This document shows, piece by piece, positions 36,957-45,597 of a stretch of 64,000 nucleotides of DNA. A program made the position numbers and the translations under genes. The DNA is taken from assembly GCA_019429205.1 (NCBI GenBank), contig JAHYIT010000007.1, positions 1 to 64,000 of the forward strand, read 5' to 3'. Position 1 is the stretch's first letter, and each line of letters begins with the position of its first letter. The notes under the pieces are model-generated. The model saw only the letters and a list, made by a program, of their open reading frames with translations. It ran no database searches and was not told where the DNA came from. The DNA comes from Mariniphaga sp. Lineage in GTDB: Bacteria; Bacteroidota; Bacteroidia; Bacteroidales; Prolixibacteraceae.

Positions 36957-38846
36957 TTAAGTTGAAGTTTTTATATCTTTCAGACAACGAACACTGTAAT
37001 AACAGTAAGAATAATCGTCCTCCGGCACAATAATAATTCTACTACCATGTTTTAATTGCTTAATAGATATAACAACTGGTGCTTCCTCCTCATTATCTGA
37101 AAATGGAAGTTCTTCAATAGATATAGACCACCATAGTCCTTCTCTACCAATTGAAAAGTAACTTCCATGAGATCTACATACCCCACCTGGAAGAGCAGAA
37201 AATCCACTTTCATTTGTAGCATCTTCATTATCATTCCAAGCATTTGGCTTCATTAATTTTAATGCGAATTGCCGACGTCCACGATCATCTAAACTATTAT
37301 AATTAGTTAATGTTTCCCAATCATCTTTAGTAGGGATATGCCATCCATGAGGAGCTAACCCTCTCGGATCATTTACAGCATGCCAATTATAGAGTTTTCC
37401 ATACTTTTTGCCATTTTCAGGATTGTTGTCATAGTAGCGCCAGCCAGGTAAACCGTTATCTCTTGCATTAATAAAATCCTCATGTGTTTTGATTTCGGGA
37501 ATCGGATCTCCATTACGAAAATGACTAACATCTAAGTTTTTAGTCATCCATTCTTGATTTCCTATTATCACCGATTCATATACATTTGAATAACTTCCTT
37601 TTTCTGTATTAATTTTTAAACACCTTACAAATCCTTTATTCCCATAATCAAAATCTTCTCCGGTAAAAAAGTTGTCATCTTTTAAGGATAAAAAATCTCT
37701 ATTTGATGAGATATTCCAAAAACTAGCATGCCAGGAAAAGTCTTCATCAGTTCCTTCGATAATATACATTAAATGAAAGCCATAAGCAACTTCTAAATCG
37801 TAAAAGACATTCTCAATATTTTCCCAACCTCCACAATTATTAACTAATTTATTCCAGTCATCGATATGAGAAATTCTAAAACCATTTGGCGCTAGTCCAC
37901 GTATGTCACGTACTGCATAATAATTGTAAACTTTCCCTAATTCGGCATTTTCTTTTTTAAAATCGGGATAAGCCCAACACCCCTTTCCTGAACGGTTAAT
38001 TTCATACCATTCGTTTTCGTTTTTTGCAAAGGGAATCGGATCTCCATTATTATATTTATCCACATCCAGATTTTCAGCCATCCAAATCTGGTCACCAATT
38101 TTAACTGTTTCATATGCTGTTGTGGTTTGCTGCGTTTCTGCTTCTTTTCTTTGTTGAGGTAAAATCCAATCACTCGAACAAATTATCTCTTTGGGATTTT
38201 TAATAGATTTTTTTAGTTCACCTGAGGGCTGCAATTTTAAACTTCTAATCTTTGTATTGATCATTTCAGCCATTTCATCATCAGATATTCCCAACGAAGC
38301 TGATGTTGTGAAAAGAGTTATTGCTTCTTCCTTCGACAATACTCCATCAGCGAATGCCATGTCTATCTGGGCATTGATAATACTTTGCTTATCGGTTGTT
38401 CCCTGGTTATAATGTTCTTTATTTACAGAATTAATCCATCCCAGGGCGTATAAAAAACTATCAAATACGTAATCGGCTGTTTCATTAAATCCGTTGTGGT
38501 TTTTGAAGTTGTCCTTTAGTGTAGCGATTTTTACATTTTTAACCGAACTATCTTCTGTGTCCAGTTCGAGTAGTTTTAATCCAATCCGGTCGTCGAGGGC
38601 TTGCCGGATAATACGATGGTATTTCTTTTCAACATTGGGCATTAAATCGGAAAGAATTCCTTTCAGCTTAGTTTCTCCTAAGATTTTAACGTTGAACTGA
38701 TGAACAATTTTAAGTAATACCTCATGAGGTTCATCATCTTTTGTTGTTTTGGTTGGACCTATTATGGGTTTGCCGCAAAAAGGGCAATTTACAATAGAAA
38801 CACCTGGAGGAGGTGTCCATTCGGCTTTACAATTGTTACATTTCAT
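36957..38846 (-). CDS. Zinc ribbon / TerB-like / double FISUMP protein
   Basis: 629 residues. A zinc ribbon (C3, C6, C21, C24) opens the protein. A helical region follows, including a TerB-like segment around 165-205 (ADGVLSKEEAITLF ... LGISDDEM). Then come two tandem FISUMP (Fib_succ_major) domains, about 245-415 and 425-625, each with IGDQ-IW/EWM..NLDV, NGDPIP, GK-YN...AV-D-RGLAP and a W-x-x-L ending. These domains have a C-type-lectin/FGE-like fold and are usually on the cell surface, but this protein has no signal peptide. It lies 174 bp downstream of the PP2C gene in the TerY-P-like operon and is a candidate substrate or output of the kinase/phosphatase pair. Confidence 0.8.
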   Translation of the reverse strand: MKCNNCKAEWTPPPGVSIVNCPFCGKPIIGPTKTTKDDEPHEVLLKIVHQFNVKILGETKLKGILSDLMPNVEKKYHRIIRQALDDRIGLKLLELDTEDSSVKNVKIATLKDNFKNHNGFNETADYVFDSFLYALGWINSVNKEHYNQGTTDKQSIINAQIDMAFADGVLSKEEAITLFTTSASLGISDDEMAEMINTKIRSLKLQPSGELKKSIKNPKEIICSSDWILPQQRKEAETQQTTTAYETVKIGDQIWMAENLDVDKYNNGDPIPFAKNENEWYEINRSGKGCWAYPDFKKENAELGKVYNYYAVRDIRGLAPNGFRISHIDDWNKLVNNCGGWENIENVFYDLEVAYGFHLMYIIEGTDEDFSWHASFWNISSNRDFLSLKDDNFFTGEDFDYGNKGFVRCLKINTEKGSYSNVYESVIIGNQEWMTKNLDVSHFRNGDPIPEIKTHEDFINARDNGLPGWRYYDNNPENGKKYGKLYNWHAVNDPRGLAPHGWHIPTKDDWETLTNYNSLDDRGRRQFALKLMKPNAWNDNEDATNESGFSALPGGVCRSHGSYFSIGREGLWWSISIEELPFSDNEEEAPVVISIKQLKHGSRIIIVPEDDYSYCYYSVRCLKDIKTST

Positions 38847-39020
38847 ACCAAGAAGAGTATTATCTAAATTTTATTTTTGCCACCATTTACGTTTGAATTT
38901 CTCATCTTCACTTGATTTAATTTCTTCCTTATTTTTTGCGTGAACATCTTATGCATCCTTTTCTTTTGTTTCACTCTTTATATTTGTATCCAGTGAATTT
39001 TCAGTCGTAATCTTCTTGTC

Positions 39021-40292
39021 TTAACTAAGTAGAGTATCAATTTTTCTCTGTAATTCTTCTTTTTCTTTGGTTGCTTTTTCAAATCCTTTTTGTAAATGGG
39101 CTAAAACTTCCTGCTCATTCTGAACTTCAATTTCACTCTTTTTCAGATCTTCTGTAAATTTAACAAGCTTGTTTTTCTCAGTTGCTATTATTTCTTCAAT
39201 CTGTTTGATGGAAGTTCTTATTCGGTCTGTTTCTTCCTGTTTTTGCCGAACCGAAGATTCTGCCAGTAAAACATTTTCTTTCTTTTTACTAAAAATATTG
39301 ATTGCTGATTCCAATTCTTGTTTTGCCCGTTCTAACTCTTTTTTTCTAAATATGGGTATTAAAAGCGGAATTTCGTCCAAATCGACTATACCAGCCAATG
39401 ACATATCGTCCCGGGCAATTCCTGTAGCACTCAATATGGGTAACGAATCATCAATTTCCTTTTGTGTTTTTTCAACTCCGTTTTTTTCAAAACTTTTAAT
39501 AATTCCACTATAAAACATGGCTAATCCGGGAAGTGCAAATTCATCGATATCTCCATATGCCCCGTCTAAACCATCTGAACCAATGAATACGGCGGGGGGA
39601 AAATCGGTATTGCCATAACAATACCTGAAACTATCCAAAGCATCGCTTTCACAGATAGATGTTGTTGTATTTCCACTGCATTTTTCATCCCATGGAATTG
39701 GTTCATTCCATTCCGCTTTGGAATCAAAGGCAATACATTTACCATCTCCCAGCTGGAAGCCGAACCAATATTCGGAAGTTCGAGCCAGGGCAATCAAAGT
39801 ACAGCCATACGCAATTTCAATATTTTTACCCTCAACAAAACTGTTAAGCGCAGTCTCAGGAACCTTCACGACTTGCATTTCTTCAAGTGTAGGTGTATCT
39901 TCCATCCAGTCTTTATATATTTCATCATTCCAAAGGGAAATAATTGAAGAAAATAATCTACGAAAAGCAACATCCTGTTTTGTTTCTTGCCGATTAGTCC
40001 CGTTTTTTAATTCTGTGTTTCTTGCCGGTATTGCTGTAAAAGGAACGGTCAGTAATTTCTGATCAATATTCTCAATAAATTCACGAATAGCTTTAACTGC
40101 AATTTTTACCAATAATTCTGATCCTCTGTCGCTCCTGAAATAGCTGTCGCTTCCGTGACCATCGCTAACTGCACAGATAAACAATCCTTTTTCAGAATCT
40201 TCAAAACTATCTGCTGCATCTTGACACACTTTGTTCTTAACCCTATGGCTTTCGCCTAAAGCAGTTGAATGAAACGTTATGATGTTTTTCAC
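39021..40292 (-). CDS. PP2C-family Ser/Thr phosphatase with coiled-coil tail (TerY-P triad)
   Basis: 423 residues. The PP2C metal-site motifs are present: Q24-D25 (VCQDAA), AVSDGHGSD (D44, G45), FQLGDGK, FIGSDGLDGAYGD and ARDDMSLAG. Residues about 320-423 form a long Glu/Lys-rich coiled coil. It should remove phosphates put on by the 41101 kinase. It sits 28 bp from the vWA gene, the order of the TerY-P triad (kinase, vWA, PP2C). No signal peptide, so cytoplasmic. Confidence 0.88.
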   Translation of the reverse strand: MKNIITFHSTALGESHRVKNKVCQDAADSFEDSEKGLFICAVSDGHGSDSYFRSDRGSELLVKIAVKAIREFIENIDQKLLTVPFTAIPARNTELKNGTNRQETKQDVAFRRLFSSIISLWNDEIYKDWMEDTPTLEEMQVVKVPETALNSFVEGKNIEIAYGCTLIALARTSEYWFGFQLGDGKCIAFDSKAEWNEPIPWDEKCSGNTTTSICESDALDSFRYCYGNTDFPPAVFIGSDGLDGAYGDIDEFALPGLAMFYSGIIKSFEKNGVEKTQKEIDDSLPILSATGIARDDMSLAGIVDLDEIPLLIPIFRKKELERAKQELESAINIFSKKKENVLLAESSVRQKQEETDRIRTSIKQIEEIIATEKNKLVKFTEDLKKSEIEVQNEQEVLAHLQKGFEKATKEKEELQRKIDTLLS

Positions 40293-40320
40293 TTTCTTTT
40301 CCTCAATAAGTAACTATAAA

Positions 40321-41061
40321 TCAGTCCCAATCATCATCTGAAGAAGAACCTATAGCTGGTGCAGCAGAAGAAGAAGCCCCATCAATCTGCTCAACTTCTT
40401 TTGTGATAGATTCCGTAACCTGAGTTTGTTTGTCCTTAACTCCGGCTGCGGAACTTTGACTTCCTATTTGTGACGCTGTAACAGAAACTGTCCGAATCAG
40501 TTTTTTTAATGCTTCCACATTATGAACTTCAATTACAGCTTCTGAACTATTTGTAAATTCTTTTAGCACATCCCTGTTTGCATCACTTCCAATTGCAATC
40601 GCAATTTTAATCGCAGCTTTATACCATTTGTTTTCTTTTAACTTTTCCAATGGTCTCTGATAATCATCGGTGGGTTCGCCATCAGAGAGTAAGATTAAAA
40701 CAGGAGCAAACGAACCGGTTGCTTCATTCAGGAAAGCATTTCTTGAAAGTTTACTACTGAGCTCCTGGTAAGCAGCACCTAAATCTGTCAGTCCGTCTGC
40801 TTCCATGTCAATCCATCTGAACTCAGAAGCAGATTTAGGTTCATCATACATCCATTCGCAACCGCTTGAAAACTGCAAAACAGCAATTTTAATTTCGGCA
40901 TCGGCGTTATTCGACGAAATTTCGTCCAACATTGGTGTTACTTCTCTGATAGCTGCGTTTACTGAACCTATTTTAGTCCCGTCCATACTTCCTGAAGTAT
41001 CTACAATAAAAAACAGTACCATTGTTCTTCTTGGTACTGGAGCTGAATCTAATATTCCCAT
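40321..41061 (-). CDS. TerY-like vWA domain protein
   Basis: 246 residues. The MIDAS metal site is FFIVDTSGSMDG (D21, S23, S25), with the later Thr/Asp in GLTDLGAAY and LLSDGEPTDD. The C-terminal 60 residues are low-complexity (SQSSAAG...SSSAAP) and end in an acidic DDDWD tail. TerY-type vWA proteins are scaffolds, joining kinase and phosphatase in the TerY-P systems described with tellurite-resistance (Ter) genes. The gene lies between kinase (39 bp) and phosphatase (28 bp). Confidence 0.88.
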   Translation of the reverse strand: MGILDSAPVPRRTMVLFFIVDTSGSMDGTKIGSVNAAIREVTPMLDEISSNNADAEIKIAVLQFSSGCEWMYDEPKSASEFRWIDMEADGLTDLGAAYQELSSKLSRNAFLNEATGSFAPVLILLSDGEPTDDYQRPLEKLKENKWYKAAIKIAIAIGSDANRDVLKEFTNSSEAVIEVHNVEALKKLIRTVSVTASQIGSQSSAAGVKDKQTQVTESITKEVEQIDGASSSAAPAIGSSSDDDWD

Positions 41062-41100
41062 AATTTTTAGTTTTAATAAATAATATTTTTAGGTTCTAAT

Positions 41101-42372
41101 TTAAACTATTTCACCTTTTTCACCTTGTGAGAATGTAATTTTTAATCCCGGTTTTGTTGGCATAATTTCATTTTGACCAACAGGTTTGAGTTTACCGCTT
41201 GGAGTTTCTACCATCCATGTTGTAGTAGATAAATTCTGAAGTGCCCAAACAGAAGGATCTGCTTTATTGATGCGCACTGCAGCAACTGGCTGTTTTGATT
41301 TACCTAAAAAAACATTTTTCTTAGGAGAAAGTACAATATTTCCATAATTAGTGGTTTTAATTTGATAATCGACGGTAACCGGTTTCCCGCAATTTATGCA
41401 TGCAGTTTGTTTTTCAATATCGGCAAATGTTTCATTACCACAATTTTTGCAAACAACGAGCAAATTGCGCATTGAAGTAATTACTTTTTCCCATCGTGAT
41501 TCTATTATTCGTTTAGTTGAATTTTTTATTAAGTCTTGACTCAAAGCTTCGATAAAAGCATCCTGTAAATTTTTAGTAAAAAGAGGCCATCTTGTTATTA
41601 CATTTGTATGTACACCTCTTACCGGCAAATTTTCTTTATTGTCTTTGTCCAATATAAATAATGCTTCACTTCCATAAAACTTGCGGTCATTTACTTCGTC
41701 CATACATGGACAACTAAGTACTTTTTTCCCCTCCAGCGGATGATTACCATAAAAGAGTAAAAAAAGAATAATGGCCAAAGAAAAGTAATCACTGTATTTG
41801 TCAGGTTTCCCTCCTGCAACAATTTCGGGTGCCATATAACGTGCTTTACCCAGAATCCCTGTGTTTTGGCCTTGTGCTGTTACATTATCATTATCACAAA
41901 TAAGTACATCACCTGTTTGTGGATTTATAAAGAAATTGCCATCGTTTAAATCTTGATAGCTATATCCTTTTAAATGAAGAAAATAAAATCCCTGACAAAT
42001 TTGCAAGGCCGCTGTAATCATCGCACTAATGGAAGCAAATTTGGCTTTTGCCATCAGAAAGTCCCCAAATTCAGAAAAACCTTGCGGGCGCAATTGCATG
42101 ACATAACCAAAACTGTCGTATTGTCTTTTTGTTAGCATCAATGGCCATAGAAATTCATTCCCTTTTGAAGGAGACCCTTGTTCAATATTATGTTTCAGGT
42201 TATTGTAAAACGTATCAGGATATTGCTGTGTGTACCATTTCAGAGCATATTGGTGTCCTTGAAATTCGCTTAAATAAACAATTCCTTGTCCACCCCGGCC
42301 AAGCTCTTTTACTACTTTAATCTGACCTCCACTTATAAGGTCAACAGTTGTCCCAGGTTTTAATTCTGCCAT
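41101..42372 (-). CDS. Ser/Thr protein kinase with zinc ribbon and FHA-like domain (TerY-P triad)
   Basis: 423 residues from the ATG at 42372; a longer frame to 42594 overlaps the upstream gene and lacks similarity. Kinase core: GRGGQGIVYL loop (25-34), K45 in YALKWY, catalytic D141 and N146 in YQDLNDGNFF, D160 in place of the DFG Asp (CDNDNV), and APE (181-183). A zinc ribbon follows (C308, C311, C325, C328), then a region of about 75 residues that resembles a degenerate FHA domain (NVFLGKSKQPVAAVRI, LSTTTWMVETPSG). HRD is replaced by YQD, so it may be an atypical but active kinase. No membrane segment. Confidence 0.88.
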   Translation of the reverse strand: MAELKPGTTVDLISGGQIKVVKELGRGGQGIVYLSEFQGHQYALKWYTQQYPDTFYNNLKHNIEQGSPSKGNEFLWPLMLTKRQYDSFGYVMQLRPQGFSEFGDFLMAKAKFASISAMITAALQICQGFYFLHLKGYSYQDLNDGNFFINPQTGDVLICDNDNVTAQGQNTGILGKARYMAPEIVAGGKPDKYSDYFSLAIILFLLFYGNHPLEGKKVLSCPCMDEVNDRKFYGSEALFILDKDNKENLPVRGVHTNVITRWPLFTKNLQDAFIEALSQDLIKNSTKRIIESRWEKVITSMRNLLVVCKNCGNETFADIEKQTACINCGKPVTVDYQIKTTNYGNIVLSPKKNVFLGKSKQPVAAVRINKADPSVWALQNLSTTTWMVETPSGKLKPVGQNEIMPTKPGLKITFSQGEKGEIV

Positions 42373-42409
42373 ATCTCTATTTATTTTTGTCGCTGTAAAT
42401 AACAGTATT

Positions 42410-42655
42410 TTAATTAGGAACTTGTGGAATAGTAAACATTTGGTTGTCGAACTGGATTTGTCCCAATAAAAAAGACTTTCTGTTTTTTGTGGTTCTATCA
42501 TAGAATAACCATTTCCCCTGGGAGAAACCAAAAGATTCAATTTTACCTGCTCGAACTGTGCTTGAACTACTGGGTGAACCCGTAGCAGTATCACCTGTCT
42601 TTACGTTTACATCGTAAGGATTTGGATTGAAAACTTTAATTTTGCATACTGGCAT
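42410..42655 (-). CDS. Small protein heading the TerY-P-like operon
   Basis: 81 residues: CKIKVFNPNPYDVNVKTGDT at the start, GSPSSSSTVRAG in the middle and KWLFYDRTTKNRKSFLLGQI near the end. It is all-beta in appearance, with a Ser/Thr-rich loop that could be phosphorylated. It is 37 bp upstream of the kinase start and on the same strand, so it probably belongs to the system. No family recognised. Confidence 0.6.
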   Translation of the reverse strand: MPVCKIKVFNPNPYDVNVKTGDTATGSPSSSSTVRAGKIESFGFSQGKWLFYDRTTKNRKSFLLGQIQFDNQMFTIPQVPN

Positions 42656-42780
42656 AACTTAAATTTTAATTGATTTTTATTAAAGTGCTAAATTTAGAAA
42701 AAGTTAGTTAAGTTTTTAATTTCCAAAGAAAAAAATTAATATCTATGTTTAGATACTTTTAATTTTGACACTAACAAAAA

Positions 42781-43197
42781 TTGATTGTGATATATAATTT
42801 ACCGATAATATTATTGCTTGTATTTGAATTGCAAAAGATAATTCAATTCAAACGGTTTTTCAAACTCAGAAGTATTTCATCTGATTATTATCTAACCATT
42901 CATACAAAAAATAATGTTGTGTCAAAAGCCTTGGAAAGGCTCTCAATTGTTGATATAATCTACCTTATAGTTGTCTTTTTTGGACTGTTTACAGTTAACC
43001 GCATTTTTTTCACTGCAATCATTCTTATTTCAATTATTCAACACATTATATTTTCAGTTACCAAAAAGCAAACCTATAGAAAAGTAACCTTTATGATAGA
43101 ATTACTTTTATCTGTAATTCTTTTATTATTGATAATTATAAATAATTACATGTATCACCTTGATGGATTTGGATTGATTAAAGAATTCTTTAAATAA
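42781..43197 (+). CDS. Small multi-pass membrane protein
   Basis: Up to 138 residues with about four hydrophobic segments (LPIILLLVFELQ, SIVDIIYLIVVFFGLF, FFTAIILISIIQHIIF, ELLLSVILLLLIIINNY). There is no ATG; the frame opens with TTG at 42781 or GTG at 42787. It faces the opposite way to its neighbours. Function unknown, and the start is uncertain. Confidence 0.5.
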   Translation: MIVIYNLPIILLLVFELQKIIQFKRFFKLRSISSDYYLTIHTKNNVVSKALERLSIVDIIYLIVVFFGLFTVNRIFFTAIILISIIQHIIFSVTKKQTYRKVTFMIELLLSVILLLLIIINNYMYHLDGFGLIKEFFK

Positions 43198-43230
43198 TTT
43201 ATTTTTAAAGTTGAGTGTTGAATTATATTT

Positions 43231-44562
43231 TTAAAACGGTAGATTATCATTAGGTGATGCTTCTGAATTGTTATCCTGTGGAATCAGTCTGATTTTTGAT
43301 TTTACAGACTCTGAAATATCAAATCCTTCTAAATCCGCCTCACTTTCGATTAAAATATGATAATCTCCTTTTTCCGGAAGTTTTAATGCTGCCTTGGTTT
43401 TATTATGCACTATTTTTAATGTTCCGTTCATTTCATAAGGCATTTGGAATCCTTTCGCAAATTCACAATCATTAAATATAAGAGAACCTGAAAATACTTT
43501 TCCAATTTTTAATCCTGCCCGAATTTTCATTGATGTGAATGAAAGATTTAATTTTGGAATGTTGGGAATCACAATACTTTTAGGAAGAGTGCATAAAGTC
43601 AGGTCAATTTTTTCAAGTCTTTCATCCGGAAAAATTAAGCCATTCGTAAAATTACATTCTAGTGCCGAAAACTCTTTGCAACCGCTGGAAATCTTAACTT
43701 CATCATCTATTACTACATTGGCAAAAGTTATATGTCTTTCCACTTTTTCCGGAAGAACTACATTTTTCTCCAGTTTTACTTCATATAAACATAAACTTCC
43801 AATTTGTTTTGGAAAAACAAAATCAGCAGTGATAACATCTGCATCGATAAAAAGATCTCCTGGGAAAATTTCTGGAAATGGAACTAAAGGTGGATGATAA
43901 CAATTAAAAAATTTGATGTGATTAACATTAATTTTTGTAAAATCAACATTTTCAAAAAAGGTACAATTTTCAAAAAATAATCGACCTATTTTACGAGGGA
44001 ACTGCCAGGTAGGTGGAATTGTAGCAGAACGGATCAACATTGTGCCATCAACAATTTCAGGCAGTTGTATGTCAGAAGGTAAAAAGTTATCAATAAATAT
44101 TAGTTCTTCTTTTATCGTTGTGGGGAGTTTTATATTATTTGGCAAATAAGGTTGACCCTCGAAACTGATTGATCCATCGAAAATGCTTTCAGCCTTTGAA
44201 AATATTTCCCAGAAATTCAGTGGTTTCAGCAATTCAACTTTTTCAGCCATCCATCTCCTGTTTGAATATAGCTTTATTTTTGTCCCTTTTTCAATCTTAA
44301 CCGGATAAACGTATGGTTCTGAAAGATTTTGTAATAGTCCATTTAAATCTGTGATGAATATGAAAGAAAGGAGTTTTACATACTTCGTATCGTTAAATTG
44401 CTCCGTGTTCTTTAGAATTCGTCCTTCATACAATGGGCCCAGGTCTTCTCTTTCCGGAAAATAATTGGTGAAGGGATAATAAGGTACCAAATACCAGTTT
44501 TTATTGTAGTTGAAATCAGGTAATTCTTCCTCTAATTTTGTATTTTGCTTTTCGGTATTCAT
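43231..44562 (-). CDS. Large orphan protein with about thirteen 21-residue repeats
   Basis: 443 residues. After a unique N-terminal about 130 residues, a unit of 20-22 residues recurs to near the end: (L/F/I/M)P-x-x-(I/V)-x-G-x-L-x-(F/I/L)-x..., for example LPEIVDGTMLIRSAT, FPKQIGSLCLYEVKL and MPYEMNGTLKIVHNK. The regular spacing predicts a beta-solenoid or leucine-rich-repeat-like right-handed stack. No signal peptide. A recognition or scaffold role is plausible. It is upstream of the TerY-P-like operon but separated from it by the 42781 gene on the other strand. Confidence 0.65.
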   Translation of the reverse strand: MNTEKQNTKLEEELPDFNYNKNWYLVPYYPFTNYFPEREDLGPLYEGRILKNTEQFNDTKYVKLLSFIFITDLNGLLQNLSEPYVYPVKIEKGTKIKLYSNRRWMAEKVELLKPLNFWEIFSKAESIFDGSISFEGQPYLPNNIKLPTTIKEELIFIDNFLPSDIQLPEIVDGTMLIRSATIPPTWQFPRKIGRLFFENCTFFENVDFTKINVNHIKFFNCYHPPLVPFPEIFPGDLFIDADVITADFVFPKQIGSLCLYEVKLEKNVVLPEKVERHITFANVVIDDEVKISSGCKEFSALECNFTNGLIFPDERLEKIDLTLCTLPKSIVIPNIPKLNLSFTSMKIRAGLKIGKVFSGSLIFNDCEFAKGFQMPYEMNGTLKIVHNKTKAALKLPEKGDYHILIESEADLEGFDISESVKSKIRLIPQDNNSEASPNDNLPF

Positions 44563-44617
44563 AGATTGATTTTATTTTTGATCTAAACTTTTACAATTTT
44601 ATATTTTTCGTATCTGA

Positions 44618-44977
44618 TTAAACCTTTTCGTTTAAACTATCAATTATACATCCTACATGACTTTCAATATAATATTTACAGGATGCATTCTGGTCCTTTT
44701 TAGGATAAAACTTTTTCTCTATCATGTTCGTTATTTGGTTTTTTGTTTTAGGACTTTCAAGAAATTCCAAAATAATTTCCTCTTTTTGTTTCCAGTCTTC
44801 TCTCTCGTTTGCTTTTACTTCTAAAATTCTTTTATATTCAGCATAAAGTTCAGGACTTGTGAATTTGATATCTTCAATATTTTTGAAAGTAAAATAATAA
44901 GTTGGATTTTTTAATTCATCATAAGATTCATCACATGTATATTTAACTTCCAAGGATTTTAATGCCAACTCAATCAT
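44618..44977 (-). CDS. Orphan hypothetical protein
   Basis: 119 residues, mostly helical and charged (KANEREDWKQKEEIILEFL, KTKNQITNMIEKKF), with ESHVGCIIDSLNEKV at the end. It lies 55 bp upstream of the repeat-protein gene on the same strand. No signal, membrane segment or recognised family. Confidence 0.5.
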   Translation of the reverse strand: MIELALKSLEVKYTCDESYDELKNPTYYFTFKNIEDIKFTSPELYAEYKRILEVKANEREDWKQKEEIILEFLESPKTKNQITNMIEKKFYPKKDQNASCKYYIESHVGCIIDSLNEKV

Positions 44978-44980
44978 ATT

Positions 44981-45088
44981 TTAATGAAATCCATCACTAA
45001 ACACTCGGAAAATACCAATACCGTCTGTGTCAATAAATACTTCGTTGTTTTGCAAAATAATCCGGTCGGTTGTTCATTTTATTTCCAT
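44981..45088 (-). pseudogene. Short frame with an in-frame TGA
   Basis: A 36-codon frame starting MEIK is broken by TGA at codon 5 and then continues TTDRIILQNNEVFIDTDGIG to a TAA. It sits exactly between two minus-strand island genes. It may be a decayed small gene; evidence is weak. Confidence 0.25.
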
Positions 45089-45098
45089 AATTAAGCTA

Positions 45099-45350
45099 TT
45101 AATTGGTAAACCTACCTTTAAATCTTTTAATTTGATTGTCAAGCTGATAATATTTTCCAGTCTCTTTTTGTAGTTTAATGATATCATCAATATACGCCTG
45201 AGGAAGCGACTCAAAGGTTTTATCGTTATGTTCAGATAATTCCATCATTGCAATTGATAAAATTTCTTTTACATCCATTATATTATAATTCCTATCGCTT
45301 TGATTATTTTCAAGCCACTCAATCAAATTGTTGGTCTTATCTATGCTCAT
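45099..45350 (-). CDS. Orphan small protein
   Basis: 83 residues, helical and charged: NLIEWLENNQSDRNYNIMDV, LSIAMMELSEHND and a basic end KRFKGRFTN. Start ATG at 45350. It is on the same strand as the neighbouring island genes. No family recognised. Confidence 0.5.
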   Translation of the reverse strand: MSIDKTNNLIEWLENNQSDRNYNIMDVKEILSIAMMELSEHNDKTFESLPQAYIDDIIKLQKETGKYYQLDNQIKRFKGRFTN

Positions 45351-45444
45351 ATACTGTACTTTTATATGGAATATAAAGATAATTAAAATTTCATTTGGGG
45401 GAACTTATACTTAAAGTGATTCATCGCTTTTAAATAATTGGGTA

Positions 45445-45504
45445 GGTGGTAATTCACATCAAACAATCACAATTCAGGTTGCAACTTCCGTCTGTCAGGG
45501 GAGC
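45445..45504 (+). repeat. 60-bp repeat, first copy (left of toxin-antitoxin pair)
   Basis: GGTGGTAATTCAC through CAGGTTGCAACTTCC to GGGGAGC. It matches 46247-46306 at the same length with about eight mismatches. Both copies end in the GGGGAGC of the tRNA-Asn acceptor stem. Confidence 0.65.
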
Positions 45505-45521
45505 ACCGATATAAAAGTATT

Positions 45522-45557
45522 AGCGTTATATGTGAGATTCATGTAACGCTTTTTTTT
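45522..45557. terminator. Terminator-like hairpin beside the 60-bp repeat
   Basis: AGCGTTA / TAACGCT with a 15-nt loop, followed on the plus strand by seven or more T residues. No plus-strand gene precedes it, so it may be the relic of a tRNA terminator; on the minus strand it could serve the toxin-antitoxin operon. Confidence 0.6.
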
Positions 45558-45597
45558 ATTTTAGTTTGGATGATCGAATTCCGAAGCTTAAAAAAGT

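Noticed and set aside
38847-39020. Lys/Glu-rich frame between the PP2C and TerB-FISUMP genes
   Set aside because: It is interrupted by stops in all frames and lacks a start; it may be decayed sequence but I cannot support a gene.
42373-42594. Longer N-terminus for the protein kinase
   Set aside because: It overlaps the upstream 81-residue gene and adds sequence without kinase similarity.
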